The notes beneath the pieces were generated by a model. The model was given only the letters and a program-made list of their open reading frames with translations, was not told the DNA's origin and searched no databases. From contig JANPCI010000197.1 in the NCBI GenBank assembly GCA_031430875.1, forward strand, positions 1 through 16,095: a stretch of DNA of 16,095 nt, written 5' to 3'. Each line of letters opens with the position of its first letter. The stretch's first letter is position 1. Of the stretch, positions 1-7,546 are shown piece by piece. The position numbers and the translations under genes were made by a program. The stretch comes from Sva-07 sp031430875 (lineage in GTDB: Bacteria; Actinomycetota; Acidimicrobiia; Acidimicrobiales; Ilumatobacteraceae).

Positions 1-387
1 ACCACGCCGCATGCCGCCAGTGCAGCGATTCGATCGTTCGACCACATCGTGCTCATCGCGGGCGGGTACGACAAGCACGTCGATCTGTCACCCATGGCGG
101 CCGATCGCAGCCATGTCGACGCCGTCATCGCACTCGGGGCAACGGCGCCGGCAATCGTCGCCGCGTTCGATGGGGTGGCGCGTTGCGATGTCGTCGACGA
201 CATGGCGGCCGCCGTCGAGCTGGCACGTGCCATTGCTCGCCCGGGATCCACGGTGCTGTTGTCGCCGGGTTGTGCCAGCTTCGATCAGTACCGCAACTTC
301 GAACATCGCGGCGAGCACTTCCGAGCGCTCGTCACGACCAAGCCCGACAATCACCCCGACGAGGAGCAGGCATGTCCAGCACGTTGA
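1..387 (+). CDS. murD: UDP-N-acetylmuramoylalanine--D-glutamate ligase, C-terminal part (5' end outside window)
   Basis: This is the last 128 codons of a Mur ligase; the start lies before the window. MurD is cytoplasmic and adds D-glutamate to UDP-MurNAc-L-alanine using ATP. The visible part is the C-terminal ligase domain. It shows TTPHAASAAIRSF near the left edge, then LIAGGYDKHVDLS (family form LIAGGxDKGxD) and LLSPGCASFDQYRNFEHRG close to the end, which is the MurD-specific SPxxASFDxFxNFxxRG block. The stop is TGA at 385-387. The following ftsW gene starts inside it at 372, a 16-base overlap in another frame that suggests translational coupling. The last residues (about DEEQACPAR) are not conserved and simply cover the ftsW ribosome binding site. 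The ATP-binding domain cannot be judged here. Confidence 0.95.
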   Translation, partial: TTPHAASAAIRSFDHIVLIAGGYDKHVDLSPMAADRSHVDAVIALGATAPAIVAAFDGVARCDVVDDMAAAVELARAIARPGSTVLLSPGCASFDQYRNFEHRGEHFRALVTTKPDNHPDEEQACPAR

Positions 388-1643
388 CCGTTGCCGACCG
401 GCGCCGAGCGGCACTCGACCGCCTCCAGGGAAGCGAGAACCAGCGACGTCGACCGCAGCAACGCACGAGCAAGCATCGGCCGGCTCCGGCCGCCGTGCGG
501 AGGACTCCCCGGGCGGTCGCCGCCCGAGAGGTTCTCGGCCCGCCCCCTGGCACGTACTACGCCATTGCCGGGGTGGTGACGGTGCTCGTCATGCTCGGTC
601 TCGTGATGGTGCTGTCGGCATCTGCCGTCACCGAAGCCAACCTCGGGCACTCGCCCTACCGGGTGTTCGCCAAGCAGGCGATGTGGGCCACCATTGGTCT
701 GGTGGGCCTCCTCATCGTCGCCCGGATCCCCTACGGGTCGTGGCGTAGATACGTGATTCCGCTCGGGCTGTTGTCGGCGGCCGCGATGGCGGCGCCGTTC
801 GCTCCCGGCATCGGCGCCAGCGTGAACGGTGCCCACTCGTGGGTGCGTCTGGGTCCGCTCAGCCTGCAGCCATCGGAGTTCCTCAAACTGGCGGTGATCG
901 TGTTGGCCGCCGATCTGCTCACACGTCGACGCGACGAACTTGCGGATCGTCGCGCCACGCTCATCCCACTCGGTCTGTTGGCGATGGTCGGAGCGGGACT
1001 GTGTCTGGCTCAGGGCGACCTCGGATCAGCCGTCGTACTCGGTGCGATCGTGTTCGCTGTGGCCTGGATCGCCGGCGTCCCCGCAACACCGTTGGCCGTC
1101 ATGGTGGCGGGCTCGGTGGGTGCCGCGCTGCTGTTCGTTGTGTCGAGTCCTCGCCGATTCGATCGGTTCACCGCATTCATGAATGTGTCGGGGGAGAAGG
1201 ATCACCTCGCCTACCAGACCTACCAGGGCTTCTTGAGCATGGCGTCGGGCGGACTCTCCGGGTCGGGGATCGGTGGCAGTAAGGGCAAGCTGGGCTATCT
1301 GCCCTACGCCCACAGCGACTTCATCTTCGCGGTCATCGCCGACGAACTGGGCCTCGTGGGCACCATTGCAGTCATCGGTGGATTCGTGATGCTCGTCGGA
1401 CTCGGCATCCAGGTCGCGCTTGCCACGACCGATCGGTTCGGCATGTTGCTGGCGGGCGGCCTGGCCGCATGGTTCGGGGTCCAGGCCATCGTCAACCTCG
1501 GCGGCGTCACCGGCCTGATGCCGGTGACAGGGCTGACCTTGCCGTTCTTCTCGGCGGGCGGCAGCTCGCTGTTCGTCAGCATGATTGCCGCCGGCTTGCT
1601 GTTGAGCGTCGCCCGGCGGGTCAATGTGCGCCCCGAGGGCTGA
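372..1643 (+). CDS. ftsW: FtsW, SEDS-family septal peptidoglycan glycosyltransferase
   Basis: FtsW is an integral membrane protein that polymerises lipid II at the division site together with a class B penicillin-binding protein. The product is 423 residues. The first 60 residues form a basic, Arg-rich cytoplasmic extension without membrane segments. After that come the hydrophobic segments expected of a ten-helix SEDS protein. Family blocks are NGAHSW (about 153-158), LQPSEFLKLA (165-174), QGDLGSAVV (214-222), YAHSDFIFA (312-320) and GLMPVTGLTLPFFSAGGSS (381-399). Asp316 in HSDF matches the catalytic Asp of SEDS enzymes. The ATG at 372 is chosen because GAGGAG (361-366) lies five bases upstream; the frame stays open further upstream but that would add non-family sequence. 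The neighbours murD and murG, and the absence of rod-shape genes, favour FtsW over RodA. Confidence 0.95.
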   Translation: MSSTLTVADRRRAALDRLQGSENQRRRPQQRTSKHRPAPAAVRRTPRAVAAREVLGPPPGTYYAIAGVVTVLVMLGLVMVLSASAVTEANLGHSPYRVFAKQAMWATIGLVGLLIVARIPYGSWRRYVIPLGLLSAAAMAAPFAPGIGASVNGAHSWVRLGPLSLQPSEFLKLAVIVLAADLLTRRRDELADRRATLIPLGLLAMVGAGLCLAQGDLGSAVVLGAIVFAVAWIAGVPATPLAVMVAGSVGAALLFVVSSPRRFDRFTAFMNVSGEKDHLAYQTYQGFLSMASGGLSGSGIGGSKGKLGYLPYAHSDFIFAVIADELGLVGTIAVIGGFVMLVGLGIQVALATTDRFGMLLAGGLAAWFGVQAIVNLGGVTGLMPVTGLTLPFFSAGGSSLFVSMIAAGLLLSVARRVNVRPEG

Positions 1644-1645
1644 GC

Positions 1646-2758
1646 GTGAGTGTGTTCGCTGTTGTCACCGGTGGCGGAACCTCAGGCCACGTCCTGCCGG
1701 CGCTTGCCGTGGCCGATGCGCTCGTCGACGCGGGTCATGACGCGACGAGCATCAGATATGTCGGCGCCCAGCGAGGTATCGAGACCCGCCTGCTGCCCGG
1801 TACGCCCTACCCGTATGACTTCCTCGACGTCGTTGGCTTTCAGCGTCGCATCACGCGACAGAACCTTGCGTTCGTCACGAAGATGGCGAGTGCCACGCGC
1901 CAGGCGATCACACTGCTGCGCCGGTGGGAGCCTGACGTCGTGGTGTCGGTCGGCGGCTACGCGAGCATGCCGGCAGTGTTCGCCGCCCGACGATTGAGCA
2001 TCCCGGTGGTGGTGGTGTCGTACGACCGCACGCCCGGACGAGCCAGCCGGCTCGCAGCTCGACGCGCGGCTGCGTGCGCCGTTGCATTCGACAACTCGCC
2101 GCTCCCGCGGGCGGAGCTGACCGGGGCGCCTGTTCGCCGGGTGATCCTCGATGTCGAGCGATCCGGGTCCCAACGGTCGGCCGCTCGCGCTGCGTTGGGC
2201 ATCGCCGACGACCGATTCCTCGTGGCCGTGATGGGTGGCTCGCTGGGCTCAGGAGTGCTGAACACAGCACTTGCCGACTACCTGCAGGCTCACCGGGACG
2301 ATCGATCGCTGGCCGTTCGCCAAGTGGCCGGCGAGCGCTTCGCGCCGAGCGTCGAGACCGTGGGTGATGGAGGCAACGGCGTGTTGCACCAGGTTGTCGC
2401 TTACGAGGACGCAATGGAGCTGGTGTACGCCGGCTGCGACCTCCTCATCGGGCGCGGCGGAGCGAGCACCGTGCACGAGGTCGCCGTCACCGGGACGCCC
2501 GCGATCCTGGTGCCGTGGGCCGCCTCGGCCGACGATCATCAGACCGACAACGTCCGCTGGCTCGCCGACGTCGGCGGGGCTGTCCTGCTCCCCGAGAACG
2601 AACTTGGTGAGCTCGGCGAGCAGATCGAGACGCTTCGCGGCGATCCGTCGAAGCGCAGCGAGATGTCAACTGCTGCACGTCGACGCGGAGAGATCAGCCG
2701 ATCGGGTGCATTGGCCGAACTGATCGAACGCGTCGCCGTAACATCTGCTTCATCGTGA
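1646..2758 (+). CDS. murG: MurG, lipid II-forming N-acetylglucosaminyltransferase
   Basis: MurG works at the inner face of the membrane. It transfers GlcNAc from UDP-GlcNAc to lipid I, giving lipid II. The 370-residue product has the GT28/GT-B layout. The N-terminal acceptor domain opens with TGGGTSGHVLPAL (family GGGTGGHxxPaLA; His15 is the conserved residue). The C-terminal donor domain has GGSLGSGVLN, GRGGASTVHEVA (289-300, Glu298) and DDHQTDN (316-322). The usual HEQNxxPGxAN block is replaced by SYDRTPGRAS (125-134), so Glu and Asn of that motif are missing; see findings. The GTG at 1646 is chosen because GAGGG (1635-1639) is six bases upstream and the protein then starts right at the Rossmann glycine loop. 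The gene begins two bases after the ftsW stop and ends in a GTGA overlap with murC. Confidence 0.93.
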   Translation: MSVFAVVTGGGTSGHVLPALAVADALVDAGHDATSIRYVGAQRGIETRLLPGTPYPYDFLDVVGFQRRITRQNLAFVTKMASATRQAITLLRRWEPDVVVSVGGYASMPAVFAARRLSIPVVVVSYDRTPGRASRLAARRAAACAVAFDNSPLPRAELTGAPVRRVILDVERSGSQRSAARAALGIADDRFLVAVMGGSLGSGVLNTALADYLQAHRDDRSLAVRQVAGERFAPSVETVGDGGNGVLHQVVAYEDAMELVYAGCDLLIGRGGASTVHEVAVTGTPAILVPWAASADDHQTDNVRWLADVGGAVLLPENELGELGEQIETLRGDPSKRSEMSTAARRRGEISRSGALAELIERVAVTSASS

Positions 2759-4266
2759 CGCCCCTCGTCTCCGCCTCTGTCCGCTCTGATGCCGTGCCGT
2801 CGTTCGATTCGATGAGCGAGGGCGCAGTCCGTCGCCTGCACTCCCGGCCGGTTCCACGTGCCGCTGTCCCGCTCCCGCCGCTCGATCTGGCGATCCCGCA
2901 TCGTCTCCACGTGGTGGGCGTCGGTGGCCCGGGCATGAGTGCCGTGGCAATTGCGCTCGCTGAGATGGGGCACCGCGTCTCGGGATCGGACCTGCGTGAT
3001 CATCCAGTGCTGAAACGGGTGCAGGCCGCAGAGGTCGATGTGCACATCGGCCACGATCGTGCTCTCGTTCACGGTGTCGACGCCGTCACAGCCTCGACGG
3101 CCATCCCCGACCGCAACATCGAACTCGACGAGGCGCGGCGTACCGGTGTCCGAGTGTTGACGAGGGCCGGCATGTTGTCGTCGATCTGCGCTCAGGCCGA
3201 CTCCATCGCAGTTGCGGGGACGCATGGCAAGACCACGACCACATCGATGCTGATGCTGGTGCTCGCCGGCGCCGGACTGCGCCCGAGTTTCATCGTGGGC
3301 GGTGATGTCACCGATGTGGGAACAGGGGCGCAGTGGACCTCAGGGAGATGGTTGGTGGTCGAGGCCGACGAGAGCGATGGCACCCATCTCGAACTGCCAT
3401 TGCACGCCACGATGCTCACCAACGTGGAGATCGACCATCTCGATCACTACGGCTCGTACGACGCAATCGTCGACAGCTTCGACAGGTACCTGGCACAGGT
3501 CCGGGGTCCGAAGGTGCTGTGCGGCGACGATGACGTGTGCGTGGCGCTCGCTGCCCGCCACGGCGCCATGACGTATGGGCTCTCGGAAGGATGTGATGTC
3601 CGCGCGGTCGACATTGCGGCAACGACGGGTGCATTCACCTTCGCGGTCGAGCGACGGGGTGCCACCGGAATCCATGAGCTGGTCGGCAACATCGCACTGC
3701 CGCTGCGGGGACTCCACAACGTCACCAACGCCACCGGGGTCGTCGCCATGGCGCTCGAACTCGGCGTTGCATTCGGCGACATCGCTTCGGCGCTCAGCCG
3801 ATTCGGCGGTGTCGCTCGTCGATTCGACGTTCGGGGGACCGATCGCAACGCGACGTTCGTCGACGACTATGCCCACCTTCCGACCGAGATCGACGCTGTG
3901 CTCGCTGCCGCCCGCGGGAGCGGTGACGGCTGGAAGCGTGTGATCGGTGTGTTCCAGCCGAACCGGTACAACCGCATCGCCGAGATGTGGCACGAGTACG
4001 CCCATGCATTCACGAACGCCGACGTCGTGGTCCTCACTGACATCTACCCGTCCGGGACCGTCCCGATCCCCGGTGTCACGGGCAAGCTGATCGTGAACGC
4101 GGTGGCCGAGGCCCATCCCGAACTCCGGGTGGTGTGGCTTCCGAGGCGCGACGATCTCGTCACGTTCCTGTCGACCGAGGTGCGAGCCGGTGACGTGTGT
4201 ATCTCCATGGGATGCGGCGATATCGCCACGCTGCCGGGCGAGGTGCTCGATGCGCGTCGGAGGTGA
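2755..4266 (+). CDS. murC: UDP-N-acetylmuramate--L-alanine ligase
   Basis: MurC adds L-alanine to UDP-MurNAc with ATP, the first step of stem peptide synthesis in the cytoplasm. Order of motifs: GVGGPGMS (55-62, UDP-binding domain), GTHGKTTTTS P-loop (155-164), EADESD (203-208), NVEIDHLDHYG (223-233), HNVTNATG (321-328), FVDDYAHLPTE (368-378) and QPNRYNR (401-407). The DDYAHHP block of most MurC proteins here reads DDYAHLP. At 503 residues it is longer than usual because about 45 residues precede the normal N terminus. The start is uncertain. GTG 2755 overlaps the murG stop by four bases (GTGA), which favours coupling, but no ribosome binding site is visible there. In-frame GTG 2794 and ATG 2812 are alternatives with no better site. 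It overlaps murB by 17 bases. Confidence 0.95.
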   Translation: MTPLVSASVRSDAVPSFDSMSEGAVRRLHSRPVPRAAVPLPPLDLAIPHRLHVVGVGGPGMSAVAIALAEMGHRVSGSDLRDHPVLKRVQAAEVDVHIGHDRALVHGVDAVTASTAIPDRNIELDEARRTGVRVLTRAGMLSSICAQADSIAVAGTHGKTTTTSMLMLVLAGAGLRPSFIVGGDVTDVGTGAQWTSGRWLVVEADESDGTHLELPLHATMLTNVEIDHLDHYGSYDAIVDSFDRYLAQVRGPKVLCGDDDVCVALAARHGAMTYGLSEGCDVRAVDIAATTGAFTFAVERRGATGIHELVGNIALPLRGLHNVTNATGVVAMALELGVAFGDIASALSRFGGVARRFDVRGTDRNATFVDDYAHLPTEIDAVLAAARGSGDGWKRVIGVFQPNRYNRIAEMWHEYAHAFTNADVVVLTDIYPSGTVPIPGVTGKLIVNAVAEAHPELRVVWLPRRDDLVTFLSTEVRAGDVCISMGCGDIATLPGEVLDARRR

Positions 4267-5203
4267 CGCTGCCCTCTTGGCCGATCGCGTCGCCACCGCG
4301 GTCGATTCGCTGGGGGCACTGGCCGAGCGCAGTGTGGCGATCGGCCCGTTGACGACCTATCGCGTCGGAGGGCCGGCGGCGGTGTTCGTTCGGGCCCGAA
4401 CGCGCGACGATCTCGTTCGCGTCGGCGTGGCCGGGCAGGTGTCAGGGCTCGATGTGCTCCCGATCGGGCGCGGCTCCAATTTGCTGGTCGCTGACGCAGG
4501 CTTCGAGGGGATCGCCGTCACGCTCGTCGACTTGGCCGACACGCTCGACATCGACCAGAGCGACGCGGTGGTGACTGCCTCGGCGGGTTCGTCGCTGCCC
4601 GTCGTAGCCCGAAGGACCGCGGCGGCGGGGCTCACCGGATTCGAGTGGGCTGTTGGTGTTCCCGGGTCGATCGGCGGTGCGGTCAGGATGAACGCCGGCG
4701 GCCACGGATCGGATATGGCGGGTTCGTTGCTCGACGTGACGATCGTCGACCTCGCGGCGTCGTGCGAACGAGTCATCGCCGCGTCCGACATCGGACTCAG
4801 CTTTCGACACAGCGACCTGCCGGGGACCGCAGTGGTGGTCGAGGCCCGCCTGCAGCTGGCCCGTGGTGATCGCCGCGAATCGGAGCGCATGATCTCCGAG
4901 ATCGTGAGCTGGCGGCGTGCCAACCAACCGGGCGGCCAGAACGCCGGGTCGGTGTTCGTCAATCCGGTGCCGGGCGAGGTGAGTGCGGGCGCCCTGATCG
5001 ACGCCGCCGGGCTCCGAGGGTTTCGTGTCGGCACGGCGTACGTCTCCGACAAGCACGCCAACTTCATCCAGGTCGATGACGGTGGCAGTGCCGACGACGT
5101 CCACGCATTGATGCAGATCGTTCGCGATCGGGTCGAATCGGCGAGCGGGTACGTACTGCGCAGCGAGATCCGCCTCGTCGGATTCGGCGAGTGGGGGCAC
5201 TGA
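4250..5203 (+). CDS. murB: UDP-N-acetylenolpyruvoylglucosamine reductase
   Basis: MurB is the FAD enzyme that reduces UDP-GlcNAc-enolpyruvate to UDP-MurNAc with NADPH, in the cytoplasm. The 317-residue protein carries TTYRVGGPAAVF (35-46) and PIGRGSNLLVADAGFEGI (FAD-binding part, 71-88). These are followed by VGVPGSIGGAVRMNAG (135-150), FRHSDL (185-190), QNAGSVFVNP (230-239) and a C-terminal LRSEIRLVGF. Ser234 fits the catalytic proton donor and Glu306 the conserved late glutamate. The ATG at 4250 is preceded by GAGGT (4240-4244) at five bases. It lies inside the end of murC, so the two are probably translationally coupled. The next gene, ftsQ, starts one base after the stop, consistent with one transcript for murC, murB and ftsQ. 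Confidence 0.95.
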   Translation: MRVGGDAALLADRVATAVDSLGALAERSVAIGPLTTYRVGGPAAVFVRARTRDDLVRVGVAGQVSGLDVLPIGRGSNLLVADAGFEGIAVTLVDLADTLDIDQSDAVVTASAGSSLPVVARRTAAAGLTGFEWAVGVPGSIGGAVRMNAGGHGSDMAGSLLDVTIVDLAASCERVIAASDIGLSFRHSDLPGTAVVVEARLQLARGDRRESERMISEIVSWRRANQPGGQNAGSVFVNPVPGEVSAGALIDAAGLRGFRVGTAYVSDKHANFIQVDDGGSADDVHALMQIVRDRVESASGYVLRSEIRLVGFGEWGH

Positions 5204-5204
5204 C

Positions 5205-6299
5205 GTGGCGTGGAGACGACGGCCGTCGCAGCAGGCGGAGCCCGAGGAGAACACCCCGGTGCCCGACCATGCCGACGTGGGACACCCCGACGTGGGACAA
5301 CCCGACGTCGTTGTCCTCGATGAGTTGTCGGACTTGTTCGCCGATGCCGAACCGGCGTCCGAGGCCGCTGTCGAACAGGAACGGTCGATCATCTCCATTG
5401 GCGGTGACGACGACTTCCCCGATGCGGTGTACCTCGACGACCAGGCCAGCGACGGCTCGGTGAGCGCACCGGTGTTCATCGACGACGACGGCAGTAGCGA
5501 TGCGCTCATGCCCAAGGACGCCACGTCGCGGGGTATCGAGCCGCGACTGCGGCAACGTCGTATCGGAGTGCGGCGCGCGGCGAGTCGCAAGCGGCTCTGG
5601 TGGGCCGGTCTCGCTGCAGCGGTCGTGCTCGTGGCCGTTGGCGTACTGGCGGTGCTCGGCTCGCCATGGTTCGCTGTCGACACCGTGACGGTGACCGGCA
5701 ACGTGTACACCGACGCCGACGAACTCGCGGGCGTCGTCGATGACCTCCGTGGAACCCCTGTACTGCTGGTCGACATCGACGAGGTCGAGGCACAGCTCGA
5801 GGCCATCGCCTGGGTGCAAGCGGCTCGCGTGAGTACGTCCTTTCCCGACTCGGCCTCGATCGAGATCCGTGAGCGCACGCCGGTTGCGTCGATGCTCGGT
5901 GAAGACGCCCGCTCGCGGGTGATCGATGCCGACGGTCGTGTCCTGTCCGTCCTGGACGGCCAACCAGTTGCGCTCGTGTGGATCAGTGGTGAGGGCACAC
6001 TCGACCTCGGTGTAGGCGATTTTGCTCCCATCGGCTACTCGTCGGCCGCATCGCTCGTCACGAAGCTCACTCCGACGATTCGCTCGCGGGTCGAGTCGAT
6101 GGTGGTGACTCCTGACGGCTCCGATCTGGTGCTGGTACTCACGAGCCCGAGTGGCCCGATCGAGGTGCGATTCGGTTCGGCGATCGGCGACAACGCTCAG
6201 ATCGAGAAGCTCGTCCGCCTCGAACGAAAGCTCGCCGACGTCGGTGACGATCCCGTGTCGGTCATCGATGTCTCGACGGCCGAGGTAACCGTGCGATGA
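5205..6299 (+). CDS. ftsQ: FtsQ/DivIB-type cell division protein with long acidic N-terminal tail
   Basis: FtsQ is a bitopic membrane protein of the FtsQLB complex that controls septal wall synthesis. The product has 364 residues. Residues 1-110 are low-complexity and acidic, including a short repeat (DVGHPDVGQPDV, about 24-35). A basic stretch (RLRQRRIGVRRAASRKR, about 114-130) leads into one transmembrane helix at about 131-152. Outside the membrane a POTRA domain follows: FAVDTVTVTGNVYTDADEL, then an LLVDIDEVEAQL helix and an IAWVQAARVSTSFPDS strand. A beta domain of the FtsQ type comes after it, with the block RERTPVA and DADGRVLSVL. The GTG at 5205 is one base after the murB stop, with a G-run (5193-5197) as possible ribosome binding site. 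Sequence conservation is low, as usual for FtsQ; the call rests on topology, POTRA and position. Confidence 0.9.
   Translation: MAWRRRPSQQAEPEENTPVPDHADVGHPDVGQPDVVVLDELSDLFADAEPASEAAVEQERSIISIGGDDDFPDAVYLDDQASDGSVSAPVFIDDDGSSDALMPKDATSRGIEPRLRQRRIGVRRAASRKRLWWAGLAAAVVLVAVGVLAVLGSPWFAVDTVTVTGNVYTDADELAGVVDDLRGTPVLLVDIDEVEAQLEAIAWVQAARVSTSFPDSASIEIRERTPVASMLGEDARSRVIDADGRVLSVLDGQPVALVWISGEGTLDLGVGDFAPIGYSSAASLVTKLTPTIRSRVESMVVTPDGSDLVLVLTSPSGPIEVRFGSAIGDNAQIEKLVRLERKLADVGDDPVSVIDVSTAEVTVR
5272..5316 (+). repeat. Three 15-base tandem units inside ftsQ
   Basis: Units start at 5272, 5287 and 5302. The first two differ at one base (ccgacgtgggacacc and ccgacgtgggacaac) and the third keeps only the first half. 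In frame they give PDVGH/PDVGQ/PDVVV-like pentapeptides in the disordered cytoplasmic tail of FtsQ. This looks like a small in-frame duplication tolerated in a linker. Confidence 0.8.
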
Positions 6300-6300
6300 T

Positions 6301-6325
6301 GGTGCATGGACCGTCCCCATGTACC
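6301..6325 (+). other. Inverted repeat (RNA hairpin) directly after ftsQ stop
   Basis: GGTGCATGG (6301-6309) pairs with CCATGTACC (6317-6325): nine base pairs including one G-U, with a seven-base loop. It begins two bases after the ftsQ stop. No T-run follows, so it does not look like a standard intrinsic terminator. It could slow RNA decay or partly stop transcription between ftsQ and ftsZ. Confidence 0.5.
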
Positions 6326-6422
6326 GGGTGCGGACCTGGCAGGATATGCGCACGCAGAATCCAGCGCTCGCTCGTCTGAAACGAATCGATTCATGAACCA
6401 GAACCAATGGAGGATCATCTGA
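6306..6422 (+). CDS. Possible 38-codon leader ORF ending on the ftsZ start (doubtful)
   Basis: An ATG at 6306 opens a 38-codon frame, beginning MDRPHVPGADL and ending NQNQWRII. Its TGA stop (6420-6422) overlaps the ftsZ ATG as TGATG. It is in the same frame as ftsQ, two codons after that stop. I do not recognise the peptide and see no ribosome binding site for it. Its ATG lies in the stem of the hairpin at 6301-6325. A chance open frame in GC-rich DNA is quite likely. The exact stop-start overlap is the only reason to list it. Confidence 0.15.
   Translation: MDRPHVPGADLAGYAHAESSARSSETNRFMNQNQWRII
6409..6414 (+). promoter_or_regulatory. Ribosome binding site of ftsZ
   Basis: GGAGGA lies seven bases before the ATG at 6422. 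It decides the start: the in-frame ATG at 6407 touches this site and would have no binding site of its own. Confidence 0.85.
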
Positions 6423-7525
6423 TGGTCGGTGCTCCGCAGAACTATCTCGCCGTCATCAAGGTTGTCGGGGTCGGTGGTGGTGGCGTCAATGCCGTCAACC
6501 GCATGATCGACGCAGGCCTCAAGGGCGTCGAGTTCATTGCCGTCAACACCGATGCACAGGCATTGCTGATGAGCGATGCTGATGTCAAGCTCGACATCGG
6601 GCGTGACCTCACCCGTGGTCTCGGCGCAGGTAGCGATCCCGAAGTGGGCCGCTCGGCCGCCGAGGCGCACCACGATGAGATCGAGGAGATGGTCCGCGGC
6701 GCCGACATGGTGTTCATCACGGCAGGTGAAGGTGGTGGCACCGGAACCGGTGCCGCTCCGGTCATTGCCGAGATCGCCCGCGAGGCGGGTGCGCTCACGG
6801 TCGGTGTCGTCACTCGGCCGTTCTCGTTCGAGGGTCGTCGTCGTGCGGTGCAGGCTGACAACGGCGTCCAGAAGCTCAAGGAGAAGGTTGACACTCTGAT
6901 CGTCATCCCGAACGATCGGTTGCTCACGGTCGCCAACGACAAGACGAGCGTGCTCAATGCCTTCAAGATGGCCGACGAGGTACTGCTCCAGGGCGTCTCG
7001 GGCATCACCGGTCTGATCACGACGCCGGGACTGATCAACACCGACTTCGCCGACGTCAAGATGGTGCTGTCGAATGCCGGCTCGGCGCTCATGGGAATCG
7101 GGCAGGCGAGTGGCGACGACCGTGCGGTTTCGGCGGCCAAGTCAGCGATCTCGAGCCCGCTACTCGAATCGGCGATCGATGGAGCGCGCGGCGTGTTGCT
7201 CAACATCACCGGTCCGTCGAGCATGGGCCTGTTCGAGATGAACGCAGCAGCGGAGATCATCCACGGCGTTGCCCACCAGGACGCCAACATCATCTTCGGC
7301 ACCGTCATCGACGACGAAATGGGCGACGAAGTGCGTGTCACCGTCATCGCTGCCGGATTCGACCGTCTCGACGATGTCGGCACCACCCGGTCGATCGGCG
7401 GTGACACGGGCCTGCGTGCGACGCCCACCCGAATCACCGAGCTCTTCGCCACCGACGACGAGGCCGATCCGCTCGCCGACACCGACGACGACGACGATTT
7501 CGACGTTCCCTCGTTCCTGAAATAG
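6422..7525 (+). CDS. ftsZ: FtsZ, tubulin-like division GTPase
   Basis: FtsZ polymerises with GTP into the cytokinetic ring under the membrane and recruits the divisome. The 367-residue protein has the N-terminal GVGGGGVNAVNRM loop (16-28), NTDAQAL (42-48) and the tubulin signature GEGGGTGTGAAPV (102-114). It also has TRPFSFEGRRR (131-141), the T7 synergy loop NTDFADVK (206-213, with Asn206, Asp208 and Asp211) and NAGSALMGIG (218-227). The linker after the globular part is short and acidic (a DDDDDF run). It ends in DVPSFLK, the C-terminal peptide that binds SepF and other partners. The ATG at 6422 is chosen for the GGAGGA site. FtsZ stands apart from ftsQ by 122 bases, so separate regulation is plausible. 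pgeF follows after 21 bases. Confidence 0.98.
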   Translation: MVGAPQNYLAVIKVVGVGGGGVNAVNRMIDAGLKGVEFIAVNTDAQALLMSDADVKLDIGRDLTRGLGAGSDPEVGRSAAEAHHDEIEEMVRGADMVFITAGEGGGTGTGAAPVIAEIAREAGALTVGVVTRPFSFEGRRRAVQADNGVQKLKEKVDTLIVIPNDRLLTVANDKTSVLNAFKMADEVLLQGVSGITGLITTPGLINTDFADVKMVLSNAGSALMGIGQASGDDRAVSAAKSAISSPLLESAIDGARGVLLNITGPSSMGLFEMNAAAEIIHGVAHQDANIIFGTVIDDEMGDEVRVTVIAAGFDRLDDVGTTRSIGGDTGLRATPTRITELFATDDEADPLADTDDDDDFDVPSFLK

Positions 7526-7546
7526 GCGCACCGGTCGCCACGCGGC

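Larger units (their letters stand above)
6300..6421 (+). other. ftsQ-ftsZ intergenic region
   Basis: This is the longest gene-free stretch in the window, and it lies before ftsZ, which often has its own promoters. It holds a hairpin right after ftsQ, a possible 38-codon open frame ending on the ftsZ start, and the ftsZ ribosome binding site. I see no convincing TAnnnT -10 box or -35 box here, so a promoter is possible but not shown. Confidence 0.6.

Noticed and set aside
183..371. ftsW starting far upstream inside murD
   Set aside because: The added residues are Arg/Gly-rich shadow sequence of murD; ATG 372 has a good ribosome binding site.
4442..6031. Long open frame on the - strand (529 codons) opposite murB and ftsQ
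   Set aside because: It is antisense to two well-supported genes, has no recognisable domain, and its low-complexity Ser/Arg/Thr make-up is what GC-rich codon bias gives on the reverse strand.
6407..6421. Upstream ATG as start of ftsZ
   Set aside because: It overlaps the GGAGGA ribosome binding site of the ATG at 6422 and has no site of its own.
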